Of a DNA stretch of 64,000 bases, positions 12,115 through 23,504 are shown piece by piece. Made by a program: the position numbers and the translations under genes. Where the stretch lies: assembly GCF_050624435.1 (NCBI RefSeq), contig NC_134546.1, positions 9,881,001 to 9,945,000 on the forward strand, written 5' to 3'. How positions within the stretch are numbered: the stretch's first letter is position 1; each line of letters begins with the position of its first letter. Source of the stretch: Tenrec ecaudatus (lineage: Eukaryota; Chordata; Mammalia; Afrosoricida; Tenrecidae). Below the pieces are notes generated by a model that saw only the letters and a program-made list of their open reading frames with translations, was not told the DNA's origin and did no database searches.

Positions 12115-13060
12115 AAAAAGAAAAAGTCCAAGGCCAGGAACAGCTCCATACACTGGGGGCCGTTGAGTTGGAGGGTGGGGTGTCCCACGTGGGCCCGGAG
12201 GATGTGCCCCAGCCCTGCAACCTTACCAGGCAGCAATCCCTGCCCCCTCTGCCCCCGGCACTCCCCACTGCCCCACTGCCCTGCCCGCCAAGATCAGCAT
12301 GACCACATGACCAAGACGCTGGGGGTGGCGGGGGTGGGGGGGGGCAGGCCTATGAAAGGGACATACTGGTGCTACATTCTAGAGAACAGACGCGGTCCGG
12401 TGTGACCGGCTCAGGTACAAGTTCCTGCGGGCCTGGAACGACCACAAGCTGCATGTCAACCCCGAGATCGAAACCCTGCAGACAAAGTGAAGAACCGGAG
12501 GTAAGTCCGAGGTCACCGAAGAAAAAACGGCCAGCAGAATGGGACTGCCACCAAATCAGCTACTGCCCCAGCAGCACCAGGGCTCCCGCCGGCCCGCCTG
12601 CAGCAAGGAGGACAACGACATGTGCAGCAGGCCGGGCCTCACCTGCTCCCCCACAGCCACCAGCCCAGGCCGGCACACCTCCAGACCCTGGGACCCTTCT
12701 GTGCCTGCACCAGCGCCAACCACAACACACACTGGCGCCAGTGGACCATCAAGGAGACCCACAGCTCCCTCTTCTGCGAAATTGCGCCCGGCTTCCTGCA
12801 GTCCTGTGACCTCAACCCAGACTCCACCCCCCGCCCCCCCCCCGCCCCCGCTCCCGTCTCCCCTCCCTCCCCCCCAGCTGAGGAATGCAGTGGACATGCT
12901 GGACAGGGGGCTCCTCTGTCCAGCTCACTGAGCTGAGGAGCTGGGTGGGGGGCTACCCCTGCTCCCAGAACATAGACCTGGGACTCAAGGATGGAGAGAC
13001 CCTCTCCCATGTCCCTGGGGCAGCCTGGGGAGGCTCTGAGACCTGCCAGCAACGTGAAGA
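12115..13060 (+). pseudogene. SULF2: Processed SULF2 pseudogene, 5'-truncated
   Basis: This is an intronless, frame-broken copy of the C-terminal part of a heparan-sulfate 6-O-endosulfatase mRNA. SULF1/2 enzymes are secreted and trim 6-O-sulfate from heparan sulfate. Recognisable pieces in order: VELEGGVSHVGPEDVPQPCN near 12158; CYILEN at 12366, then FLRAWNDHKLHVNPEIETLQ from about 12418; CHQISY near 12549; [17 protein letters not shown] near 12686; LFCEIAPGF near 12770; NIDLGLKDGE near 12968; and MERPSPMSLGQPGEA near 12990 at the C-terminus. TLGPF and NIDLGLKDG fit SULF2 better than SULF1, from memory. Several frameshifts and stops rule out an enzyme. The catalytic N-terminal half is missing. 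The sequence is much more GC-rich than its surroundings. It joins the A-tail of a retroposon at its 5' end. Confidence 0.82.
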
Positions 13061-13730
13061 GCCCCAGGATTTCAGGCAGACGGACCTCTGCTGCTTGCTG
13101 GGAGGCTTTCAGTCCACGTGGCAAATTCTGCAGGAGAACTGCCAGGGCCTGGAGATGCTTCAGAAGTCCAGCCAAACAAAAGACCTTTTCATGTCGGAGT
13201 CACCACTAACAGGAGAGAGCGCAGAAATCTCTCCTTGGAAATTGGGATTTTCCGCTCCCCGCGTCCCCTTTCCCCACTCAGCCTCAGGGGCACAGCAATC
13301 CCAAAGGAAACCCTCTCCTTCTGGCTTGTCACCAAGAAATGAACAGAAGTGACGCTGAGCTACTGCACAAACGGAGGGACCCTCCACTGGCTGATCAAGA
13401 ACTCCGACTACTGGACCAGTGAAGCAGCTGGACCTCACTGTACATATGTGACATCTCTGTGTCACCAACGTGGGGACTCCTGGGGGAAGACCTGACTAAG
13501 TAGATCACCCAGATTCCTAGCGTGGGGGTGTGGGTGGGGGGGTATCAGTAAGCCCTCTGTGTAAGGAACACTCCTTGCAGTTGTAGGCTTGTCTGCCCAG
13601 CCCCACCCCATTCCTCTCTGCCCAGCCCTGCTGCCTAGCCTGGGACTGATGTTTTTCTATGGTACTGAAGAGAACTGAAGTTGGTGGCTGAATTTTAATG
13701 AAATTGTTATTTGTGAGGGGGAAAAAAGGT
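13061..13730 (+). other. Probable 3' UTR continuation of the SULF2 copy
   Basis: GC-rich sequence continues past the C-terminal codons to a short A-run (GGGGGAAAAAAGG near 13720). It is most simply the parent mRNA's 3' untranslated region, but I cannot confirm this from memory. The frames in it are not supported as genes. Confidence 0.45.
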
Positions 13731-13734
13731 CTAT

Positions 13735-14365
13735 CTCGTGTTCCATGTACAAGTTCCACATGAGCACAATGAAGTGTTCTGGAATTCCCATTCTTGTAAA
13801 TGTAATCCATAGTTTGCTATGATCCACACAGTCAAATGTCTTAGCATAGTCAATATAACACAAGTAAGCATCTTTCTGGTATTCCCTGCTTTCAGCCAAG
13901 ATCCATATGACGTCAGCAATAAAAGCCCTCATCCCATGCCCTCTTCTGAATCCATCCTGAGCATCTGCCAGTTCACTGTACTCTTCTGAATATGGTTTGA
14001 ATTTCTGGCAGCTCCCTGTCGGTGTACAACTGCAGCAGTTTTTAATTATCTTCATCAAAATTTTATTGTCGTGTGATATTAACCATCTTGTTAGATAAGT
14101 TCCACATTCTCTTGAGTCACCTTTCTTTGGAATGGGCACAAATATGGTTCTCTTCTGCTTCCAACATTGCGTCCATTTATTGAAACATCTCAACTGATAG
14201 TCTATCAGGTCCCGACGTCTTGCTCTTTGCCAAAGTCTCTAGTTCACTTTGACTGTCTTCCTTCAATACCATAGCTTCTTGACCACAGGCTTCCTCTTGA
14301 AATGGCTGTGCACTAACCAATTCTTTCCTTCTACCTTCTTTGCTTATTCCTCCATCATTCAATAT
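13735..14365 (-). mobile_element. RTE/BovB-like reverse transcriptase fragment, antisense
   Basis: The minus strand encodes a largely open reverse-transcriptase stretch (13657-14193). It contains FVPIPKKGDSRECGTY, then DGFRRGHGMRAFIADV, and CYIDYAKTFDCVDHSKLW with MGIPEHFIVLMWNLY. These are the fingers-palm blocks of RTE-type reverse transcriptases, including the IDYAKTFD block with the first catalytic aspartate. A further minus frame at 14177-14362 (LETLAKSKTSGPDRLSVEMF) is the preceding block. The catalytic core is truncated, so it is inactive. Confidence 0.85.
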
Positions 14366-15066
14366 TTTTTTCTATTAGTGGGTAGAAGACATACTTTCTA
14401 AAATAAAGGTAACATATGGCAAGTGCTAAGTTGAAGACAGGAGAAATCACTTTGGGCTAGGGATTTCAGAGAAGGTTTCTTATAGGAAGTGGTGTGTGAC
14501 CTGTCATGAAGAATGGATAAAACGGGTAAGCATAAGCACAATATTTGTTTCAGGTTGACATTTTTTACAAGTTTATGATCTGGATATATGTTTCTGAAGC
14601 TTTAATAACTTTCTTCATGGATTATAAACTGCCGAATATGCCTTGGTTCCATGGGGAGATAGAGAGCAAACAAACCCCTAGTCTAGCCCAGGGGTCTGCC
14701 GATGGCAGCTCTTTAGGTATGTACATGTCACTCTGAAGCAAAATGGAAAAACATGGAAAGATTTTATTCATATAATGGTGATTTCATTTATTTGTAAAAA
14801 TATATTTATGGTTTTGGAATAATTTTTAAACTGTGAGGAGGGACAGGATTGGCTCTCCTGTCTCAAAATTTTGCCGGCCTCTAGTCTAGTCAACCAGTGA
14901 ATTCAGTGCTGGAAGTTTTAGGGTCATTTGTTGTGAAAATTATGAAAATGACCCCAATGATTTTTCACACGGTCACTGGCATAGAATTTTCATAGTTGCT
15001 TCCTTGAAGGTCTGACAAGGACAAGGAAGAGGACAGAGCATGAGTCTGCTAAAAATTGCCCTCCTC

Positions 15067-15068
<2 letters not shown>
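14366..15068. other. Unassigned DNA
   Basis: No gene or repeat I can name. Confidence 0.35.

Positions 15069-15097
<29 letters not shown>
15069..15097 (+). repeat. (CA)n microsatellite
   Basis: About 14 uninterrupted CA units. Confidence 0.95.
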
Positions 15098-15099
<2 letters not shown>

Positions 15100-16680
15100 C
15101 AGTTAAGTAAAGCACTTGGCACGTGGTATCCAGCAACTTGGGTGGCACATACTCAGGATGAGCATGTGTCCCGGTTAAAGATCACAAGACTTATGCAATT
15201 CATAAATCCTTGTGAAATTCAAACACTTGAACTTTTACTCAGAAGCAGAAAAGCCCTCAGCAGAAGCAGAGCTCAATCCAAAGAAACAAAGGTGTGTTTT
15301 TATTTGAAGGAAGGAAGGAATCACTTGAAATCAAGAGGGTCTCTGTATCTCTAACCAAGCAACTATGTAGAAAGAACCCACCAGATGGCTCCCCTGTCTG
15401 CCTCAAAATCTCTACCATCTGCTGAACTATCCTGCCACTGAAGCTTCCCTTCCTTTAGTTGCGGCCTGAACTTTGTTAAACTGTATTAGACTCTTTGAGA
15501 AAATAGTTTTGATAGACTAGAGAGGATAGCAACTACAAGAGCCCGGAGAGAGAGGGATTTAGAGGTGGGATTCTATTAGCTCTAAAGATCAAGTTTCCTA
15601 GCTGTACACAGGAGAAACTGCCCGTACCACCTGATTTAAGAACCATGTCTAATTCAGCATGGGCTACAGACCTGGGTTCCTACTGCTCTCAGCCAAACAG
15701 TACACAGATAATTATAAGTCTGACAATAGAGCTTGAATGTAACACTGTGATCTGTAAAAGGAGTAACCTCTACAGGTCTTCATTTCCCTCACTCGATGTA
15801 AAAAAAAAAGGTAATTAGACAAAAAACAAAACAATAGTTTTCAGTGTTGAATAATGGGCAATGGCAGCGCTGTGATGCCCAAGAAAAGGTTAATGCAAGA
15901 GGATGTGCCCCGTGATTGTCCTGGCTCCCTTTCTGGGGGTAATTTGCTGATCGAGGGCTCAGGAAGGAGAACCCCAAATAGAGTCTGATGAGCTTCCTAG
16001 GTTGAGGAGACAAAGACCACAAACAACTAGAAAGGAGGAAGGCTTGCAGAGAGATGTGAAAGGGCAAATAGAAACTTGGTGACAGTGCTGAAAACTGCAC
16101 TTGGGAGATAGGGGAAGCTTGATGATATGGGGACTTTCAAGCCATGGTAAGGGCTGATTTATTTTAAATATGGTTGGGAGTTATCGCGGACAGTTTTTAA
16201 CAAGTTCTGGGTTGAATTACATTTTAAAAAGTCACTCTGGTTGTTCTAGGGAGACGAGACTCTGGGGAAGAGGAAAGCAGGGTGAAAGCAGACCCGTTAG
16301 AAGACAATTATAATCTTTTAGGCAAGAAACCATGGCCATGACAAGAACAGAGGCTGGAAGGGAACAGATTGGAACTATATCAGTGGAAAGTGTTTTCCAC
16401 TTACTTAATGTCAGCAATGTATTCCCCCAAATCAAACAGTCTGCACAAAGACAGCAAGAACTTATTCTCCACTGTTTGTGAACTAGAAAAAATGATAACA
16501 CATTTCTTACCAACCCACCCACTACCACCACCATTGCTGTCAAGGTTATCCCTACCCATGGGGGCCCCGTGAGTGTCAGAATAGAACGATGACCTGCAGG
16601 GTTTGATGGCTGGCTTTTTGAAAATAGATCATGAGCTCTTTCTTCTGGGGAACTGTTTAAATGGAGTTTCCAATGTGGTT
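15100..16680. other. Unassigned DNA
   Basis: Frames of about 100 codons on the minus strand (15789-16100, 16232-16543) lack recognisable domains and are probably chance. Confidence 0.35.
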
Positions 16681-16799
16681 TTTTTTTTGGTTTTTTTTTT
16701 TTTACTTAGCAGCCAGGTGTACAATGGGACTCCTGTTGATCCATTGTTACAGTTGGCAGGTGCCTGTGAGTGAACCGTGACTCATAATTAACTCTATGC

Positions 16800-16978
16800 A
16801 CAGCCTCACTGCCATGAGACAATGCTAACTCACAGTTGACCCTCTGTGGGTTTCCAAGACTGTTACTGTTGATGGAAGTAGAAAGCCCAGTCTTTCTCCC
16901 GTGGAGCTGCTGGTGGTTTTGAACTGCCAACCACGTGGAGAGCAGCCTCACTAGTAACCACGACACCACCATCGCTCC
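16800..16978 (-). repeat. AfroSINE-like SINE, antisense
   Basis: Antisense SINE with the core AGAAAGCCCAGTCTTTCTCC and the box region GGTTTTGAACTGCCAACC. It is preceded by T-runs at 16678-16702. Confidence 0.75.
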
Positions 16979-17069
16979 CAGGGAATTTTTTAAAGTTTGT
17001 GGGAATTTTTCATTATCTTTTAATTCCACTTTCCATGAACTTTTCGAAGCCCCTTCATATAATAGAACG

Positions 17070-17775
17070 CAATACCACCCAGGGCTGTACCTCCTCACAA
17101 ATATTCCTATGTCTGAGCCTATTATTGTAGTAACTATGCCACTCCATGCTGTTAAAGGTCTTCCTCTTTTTGGCTAACCCTGTGCTTTACTAAGCATGAT
17201 GTTATTCTCTAGGATCTGGTCCCTCCTGGTGACCTATTCCAAGTGCATAATAAGACAAAGTCTTGCCACCTTCCTGTCTAAGGTTCATTCTAACAGCCCA
17301 TGGCACATTTAATAGTACTGTCTTTTCTCCTTTGCCCAAATTCAAAAGCATCAATTCTTCTGCCTTCCTTATTCAATATCCAGCTTTTGCATGCATATGC
17401 AACAATGGGAAATTCCCTGGCTTGGGCCTGGTACACTGAAGTCCTTCAAGTGGCATCTTTGCTTTTTAATAGTTTAAGGAGATTGGTTCCAGCTGATTTT
17501 CCAAGAGGTCACGGAGATATTTACATTCAATTCAAAGTGTCATTTGACTCCCTGACGGTCACTTCCACGGGTGTTGAATGTGGATTTAAGTTAAATGAAG
17601 TCTTTGATGTCAATTTTTTTCTGTTTACCATGTTGTCATTTATTAGTTCAGTTCTCAAGACTTTTATTTTCTTTATATGAAAGTGTAATCCACACTGAAG
17701 AGTTTGATCTTCATCAGTAAGTGTTTGAAGTCCTCTTTAATTTTAGCAAGTAAAGTTGTTTCAACCCACACCCCT
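17070..17775 (-). mobile_element. RTE-like LINE 3' fragment, antisense
   Basis: Antisense RTE landmarks in order: ATGTCTGAGCCTATTATTG, AAGCATGATGTTATTCTC and TTCAATATCCAGCTTTTGC, continuing to the border with the retroposon at 17776. Confidence 0.65.
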
Positions 17776-17792
17776 GGCAATTTCTTTTTGGG

Positions 17793-18843
17793 TTTGCTTT
17801 GTTTTGAAATAATTTTATTGGGGGCTCGTACAACTCCTATCACAATTCATCCATCCATCCATTGTGTCAAGGACATTTCTACATTTGTTGCCATCATTAT
17901 TCTCAAAACATTTGCTTTATACTTGAGCCCTTGGTGTCAGCTCATTTCCCCCTCTCCCTTCCCTCCCCTATCCCTCATGAACCTTTGATAATTTATAAAT
18001 GATTATTATTTTATCATATCTTACACTGCCCGACATTTCCTTTTACCCACTTTTTTGTTTTGTCCATGCCCCAGGGAGGGGATTATATGGAGATCCTTGT
18101 AATTGGTTCCCCCTTTCTACCCTAGCTTCCCTCCACCCTGCTGGAATCGCCAATCTCACCATTGGTCCTGAAGGGATCATCTGCCCTGGATTCCCTGCGT
18201 TCCCATTCCTATCTGTACCAGTGTACATCCTCTGGTCTAGCTGGATTTGTAAGGTAGAATTGGGATCATGATAGTGGGGGGCGGGGGGAAGCTTTAAAGA
18301 ACTAGAGGAAAGTTGTGTGTTTCATCGTTGCTGTACTGCACTCTGACTGGCTCATCTCCTCCCTGCAACTCTTCTGTGCTACCTACAGATGGGCTTTGGT
18401 TCCCCACTCCACACTCACCACCCCCCATTCCCAATGATATGATTCTTGGTTTTTTGATGCCTGATACCTGATTCCATCGACACCTCATGATCACACAAGT
18501 TGGTGTGCGTCTTCTATGTGGGCTTTGCTGCTTCTCAGCTAGATGGCTGCTTGTTTATCTTCAAGCCTTTAAGACCCCAGACGCTGTATCTTTTGATAGC
18601 AGGGCACTATCAGCTTTCCTCACCACATTTGCTTATGCACCCATTTGTCTTCAGCAATCATGTCAGGAAGGTGAGCATCATGGAATGTCAGTTTAATAGA
18701 ACAAAGTGTTCTTGCATTAAGGGAGTACTTGAGTGGAGGCCCAATGTCCATCTGCTACCTTAATACTAAACCTATAAATATATGCACATAGATATATTTC
18801 CCCATCCTCATATATAAATATATTTACATATGGACATGACCAA
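17793..18843 (-). repeat. Abundant retroposon, 1.05-kb copy, antisense
   Basis: A longer 5'-truncated copy bounded by GGCAATTTCTTTTTGG (17776-17792) and its near-identical partner at 18844-18860. It reaches the block TTCAAGCCTTTAAGACCCC near 18560 only once, whereas the copy at 43720 has two tandem blocks. It contains no ORF of note. Confidence 0.82.
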
Positions 18844-18860
18844 GGCAATTTCTTTTTTGG

Positions 18861-19618
18861 CATGCCAGATGTTTAATTATTACTGATGCAGAGAATAGGT
18901 GGTCATCTTCTACTTCCCTTTGGTTTGCATTTATTCTGGGATTACTGAAATCTATGTCCACATTTTAAATTCTGCTTCACTTTTGAGAGAACAATTTTTT
19001 CCTCCATATGTTAGGTTTACTTATTCAAACAAACATGAATCAAATTCCTACTGTGGGCTGGCAGTGCAGTCCACTCAGATTCAGGACCTCCTGGCTTTCA
19101 TGCTGTGGAAGAAAAGGAAGAAAGTGAAATCCCTCATGGGGAAAGAAATATATATGTGCTTCTTAAATATGTATGTGACTGTCTACTCTGCTGGCTTTCA
19201 TGGTACTTAGGAACGTGAGTGTAACATTTGGAGTGATTTAAACATTCTTCTTGAAAAGAGGTGGGTATTTGTTTCTGTCTGTAATGAACATGATTGTCTT
19301 TGCATATTTTGAAATGAGAGCATGAATTGGGTTGTTTTCAATCCCACAGTTTAGAATAAAGGCCACAACAATGAAGGCAAATTGTTATGAATAATGCATT
19401 ATTGCATGCTAGAAGTTGAGCTGCAACAATATGGGTAGTAAGTAGATCATTTAAAAGTAAAGTTTTCCAGAGTAAAATAATAAGTCATCCAGACACCATA
19501 ATATGAAAAATGGAAAAATTATTCTGATAATTAACTTCTAGTTTCACTTGTTCTGAGTCTCTGTGGACCTAAGGGTCAGAATGTTTACAGCCCATAGTAC
19601 CATTCATATCCTAACTAG
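18861..19618. other. Unassigned AT-rich DNA
   Basis: No supported gene. A plus-strand frame of 103 codons (18899-19210) matches no family I know. Confidence 0.35.
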
Positions 19619-19634
19619 GGCTTTTTGCGTTTTT

Positions 19635-19648
19635 AAAAATACTTTTAT
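19635..19648 (+). repeat. Left target-site duplication of the EEF1B2 retrocopy
   Basis: AAAAATACTTTTAT, identical to 20456-20469 at the other side of the retrocopy. Confidence 0.85.
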
Positions 19649-20460
19649 TGGCCTTTCGCGGCCCTTTTTGTCCCATCTCCTAGCGTTCTGCCGTTCCCTC
19701 CGCTGCCGCCCACCTGGTCCAGCCGGCACCATGGGTTTCAGAGACTTGAAGAGCCCTGCTGGCCTTCAGGTGCTCAATGACTACCTGGCCGACATGAGCT
19801 ACATCGAGGGGTATGTGCCATCGCAAGCAGATGTGGCGGTGTTTGAAGCAATCTCCGGCCCTCCACCCGCTGACTTGTATCATGCCCTATGTTGGTATAA
19901 TCACATCAAGTCGTACGAAAAGGAAAAGGCCAGTTTGCCAGGAGTAAAGAAAGCTTTGGGCAAGTATGGCCCTACTAATGTGGAAGACACCACAGGGAGT
20001 GGCGGTGCAGACAATAAGGATGACTACGACATTGATCTCTTTGGATCTTATGATGAGGAGGAAAGTGAAGAAGCAAAGAGGCTGAGAGAAGAAAGCCTTG
20101 CACAGTGTGAGTCACAGAGAGCCAAGAAACCAGCCCTTGTTGCCAAGTCCTCCATCTTACTCGATGTGAAACCGTGGGACGATGAGACCGATATGGCAAA
20201 ATTGGAAGAGTGCGTCAGAAGCATTCAAGCAGACGGCTTGGTCTGGGGCTCATCCAAGCTCATTCCGGTGGGGTATGGAATTAAAAAACTTCAAATACAG
20301 TGTGTAGTTGAAGATGACAAAGTCGGTACAGATATGCTGGAAGAACAGATAACTGCTTTTGAAGACTATGTGCAGTTCATGGATGTGGCTGCTTTCAACA
20401 AGATCTAAACTCCCTCCTGGATGGTTGCACTTAAATAAATGACTAAAGGACACAAAAAAA
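19649..20460 (+). pseudogene. EEF1B2: EEF1B2 retrocopy with an intact 225-codon frame
   Basis: Intronless copy of the mRNA for elongation factor 1-beta, the guanine-nucleotide exchange factor that recharges eEF1A with GTP during translation. The coding frame is 19731-20408 and gives 225 residues, the normal family length. The start sits in GGCACCATGG and begins MGFRDLKSP. The same frame stays open upstream to 19563 through the copied 5' UTR, but the conserved start is chosen. Order: N-terminal GST-like region (about 1-80), acidic linker with [17 protein letters not shown] (about 100-115), and the C-terminal exchange domain ending [22 protein letters not shown] at 20434 is followed by an A-tail at 20454-20460. 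Identical 14-bp duplications flank it. A few residues look unlike the usual vertebrate protein (R at position 4, M in [10 protein letters not shown]). No own promoter is evident. It could be a silent processed pseudogene or an expressed retrogene. Confidence 0.93.
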
Positions 20461-20469
20461 TACTTTTAT

Positions 20470-21117
20470 GGGGGACTCTTATATCTCTTATCACAATCCA
20501 TACATTCTTCCAGTGTGTCAAGCACATTTGCACATATGCCACCATCATCATTTTCAAAGCATTCTCTTCCCATTTGAGCCCCTGATATCAACTCCCACTT
20601 CTTCCCCCTCCTTCCCTCACCCACTCTCCCTCACGAACCCTTGATAAATTATAGATTATTTTTTCCATATCTTACGTCAACTTCTGTCACCCCTCACCCA
20701 CTTTTCTGTTATTCAACCCCTGGGAGGAAGTTCTAGATTGATCCCTGTGATCACTCCCCCGTTTTCCCCCTCCCCTCACCTAATCCTCTTGGTATCTCTA
20801 CTCTCCTTGTTGACCCTTAGGGGTTTACTAGCCTGGATTCCCTATGTTCAGGTTCTTATCTGTAGCAGTGTACATCTTCTGGTCTAATCCAATTTGTAAG
20901 GTAGAGTTGAGGTCATGATAGTAGGGAGAAGGAAGCACCAAAGAGCTAGAGGAAAGTAGTGTGTTTTATCGGTGCTATACTGCACCCTGACTATCTCATC
21001 TCTTCCCTGTGACCCCTCTGTGAAGGGATGTCCAATTGTCTACAGATGGGCATTGGGTCTCCAGTCCATGCCCGACTTCCCCCATTCACCTTGGGTATGG
21101 CTTTATTCTGGGTCTTA
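20470..21117 (-). repeat. Abundant retroposon, antisense, target of the EEF1B2 insertion
   Basis: Body of a 5'-truncated copy. Its 3'-terminal T-rich stretch lies to the left of the EEF1B2 copy (19630-19650), so the retrocopy landed in the tail of this element. Confidence 0.78.
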
Positions 21118-21137
21118 GATGCCCAAGGCAATTTCTT

Positions 21138-21221
21138 TTTTTAATAATTTTATTGGGGGATCATACAACTCTTATCACAATCCATGCATACATCAATTGT
21201 GTAAAGCACATTTGTACATTT
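21138..21221 (-). repeat. Abundant retroposon, very short copy, antisense
   Basis: Only the last 80 or so bases of the retroposon are present. It is bounded by GATGCCCAAGGCAATTTCTT at 21118-21137 and again at 21222-21241, an exact 20-bp target duplication. Confidence 0.88.
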
Positions 21222-21431
21222 GATGCCCAAGGCAATTTCTTAAAGAAAATTATAACACAATGAGATGTCTTGCTATCAGTATTAAACTATGTTAGGATTT
21301 TAAGTGCTTAAAACATCACTTCCTGATCTTCAAAAGATTAACACTATTCTTGCATGCAATCTAGTAATTTGATTTATAAACAATGGACTCTACAGTTTGA
21401 ACATTATAACAAAAAGATTTTATTTACAATG

Positions 21432-21973
21432 TGTGGTAGTTAATATAGTTTTTTGTTAATTCGAGGATTAAAAGTGTAGAGGTGGAGTCTAGTCTGTCAA
21501 TCAGATCATAGCCAATGAGTCCTTAGTGTGGGCATTGTCTTCTCCTGAGAATTCTGGGAAATCTGGTATTCCTTCTTGGAGGTGGGAGACACTATCTCTC
21601 TCTGCTGACTCCCTGTGAGATATCTCTGAGGAGAAGCCACGTGGCCCTACCCTGATGCTGACCTCTGGGTCAGAGAAGCCACATAGAAACCCCTGGTAGC
21701 GTGGAGATGCTTACAACGCCACTGGATCCGAAGACTTTCTACACACTAGCCTGTAATCATCCTGAATTTGGCATCATTGCATGTGTTTCATAAGACTGAG
21801 GAGGACTTTGTAGATTGGTATCGGATATATGGGCTAATATCGGACTTATGGGCTTGTACTGGACTGGGTTGGGATACTTTCTGAATGTACAGTTTCTCTT
21901 GTATATAACCCACTTTTTTATTCACATCTGAGTCTCTATGAATTTGGTTCTCTAGTTTACCTGGACTAACACA
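21432..21973 (+). repeat. Solo LTR, 542 bp, with 5-bp target duplication
   Basis: Begins TGTGGTAGTTAA and ends CTAACACA, flanked by CAATG at 21427-21431 and at 21974-21978. TG/CA ends and a 5-bp duplication fit an ERVL or MaLR-type LTR. Related copies occur at 37605, 59184 (antisense) and 63550 (antisense). I do not know the subfamily name. Confidence 0.72.
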
Positions 21974-21978
21974 CAATG

Positions 21979-22764
21979 CATTTGGACAAATAACATGTGA
22001 CAATAGAACCTTTTGTAAAAGACCTGCAGGCAAATTGTTTTCAGTAACAATTACTAGGCTATGACCTGCAATGAACTATTGCTACCTGCCAGGTTGGAAG
22101 CCTGAAGGAGTTCAAGTACGGCAGAGGAGAGTGAATTAAAGCAGGTCTGATTTGTCATGAGTTGCAGAAGGTAGGTTGGGTCAAGTTGGGTGAAGAAAGG
22201 GCCATTTGAGGAAATGATCAGACCCGCTGTGGTGATGCACTAGAAGTAAGTGTCTAAAGGGAACTGAAGGACTGACACCGAGTGGCACTGTACTGCTCTC
22301 CTATTGTCAACACCACTCAAGAGGGCACTCAGTAACACGTGGCTGACCATCAGTGACCTCCTAAAAAAAAAACTTCATGTAACTTTGATGAATTATAGTT
22401 AAAATATAACTCAAGACTTTCCCATACACCGTTCTATCCGGAATTTTTGGGAATGTATACATGGAAGTTCCTATATACACGTAGTTGCCCAAAGTTGTCT
22501 CAAGAGATAGATAAGCACATCTGTGATTTCGGTATTAGAAACCAGGAACTATAAAAACAAAGAGGATATGTGAATTAAGGGCTTGTTCTATGGTGTTCAC
22601 TTGTATTTTTAAGGTGGAGTTCTAGGTTTGACAGATGGGTTGGAAGTGGGATGGAAGAGATGGGGGCTGAGTAGAGGTTGATTGGCCTGAGCAGCTGGGA
22701 TGATGCCATTTACTATGAAAGCAAAGGAGAAACTTTGTCGACATGTAAGCTGAAGTATATGAAG
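21979..22764. other. Unassigned DNA
   Basis: No gene or clear repeat. Confidence 0.35.
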
Positions 22765-23500
22765 AAGAATGAGGCATCAAGATGGGAGGAAAACTTATGA
22801 AACACTTGCAATGTGCAGATGACACCACCTTGCTTGCTGAAAGTGAGGGTGACATCTCAAGGTAAAGAAATCCAAAGCCTCACAACCAGATCAGTAGAGA
22901 ACACCGTGACAAACAGAAAAGACCGACGTTGTCAAGGATGTCATCTTGCTTGGATTCACAAGCAAGGCTCATGGAAGCAGCAGCCAAGAAATCAAACAAT
23001 GCAATGCGCCGGGTAAATCCACAGCACAAGAACTCTTTAAATTGTCGAAGAGGAAGAGCGTCGCTTTGAGGACTCAGGCGCACCTGACCCAGGCCACGGT
23101 ATTTTCAGTCGCTTCGTAGGCATGTGAAAGTTGGACATTAAGTAAGGAAGACGAGGAAGGATTGAACTATGAAATTGAATGGCGGTGCTGACAAAGAATA
23201 CCGAAAGCCTCACGCACTGCCAAGACAGCAAACAGATCTGACTGAGAAGATGCACAGCAGGGATGTTCCTTGAAGGGCAGATGTCGCATACTTCAGTCGT
23301 CTTAACAGGGGAGACCAGTCCCTGGAAAAGGCCATCATGCCTGATAAAGTTGAGGGGCAGCAAGCAGGAGGAGGACCCTGGACAAGTGACTGCAGCCACG
23401 GGCTCAGTCATGACAACGGCTATATAAGGATGGCACAGGACAGGGCAGTGCTTTGCCCTGTGCTTCTGGAACCAACTGGACGGCACCTAACAGCCGCAAC
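22765..23500 (+). mobile_element. RTE/BovB-like LINE 3' end, sense
   Basis: Sense RTE fragment. At 22806-22850 it reads LQCADDTTLLAESEGD, the reverse-transcriptase active-site block; the aspartate pair is kept but the first residue is C rather than the usual aromatic. Downstream come the 3' landmarks GGGAGACCAGTCCCTGG and GGAACCAACTGGACGGCACC, ending near 23500. Frames are broken. Confidence 0.8.
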
Positions 23501-23504
23501 ATTC

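Noticed and set aside
12369-13352. Several overlapping frames on both strands read as separate genes
   Set aside because: They are shadows of a frame-broken, GC-rich SULF2 copy; pieces of the SULF2 C-terminus recur across different frames.
19563-19730. N-terminal extension of the EEF1B2 frame to 281 codons
   Set aside because: The extra codons come from flanking DNA and the copied 5' UTR; the conserved family start is at 19731.
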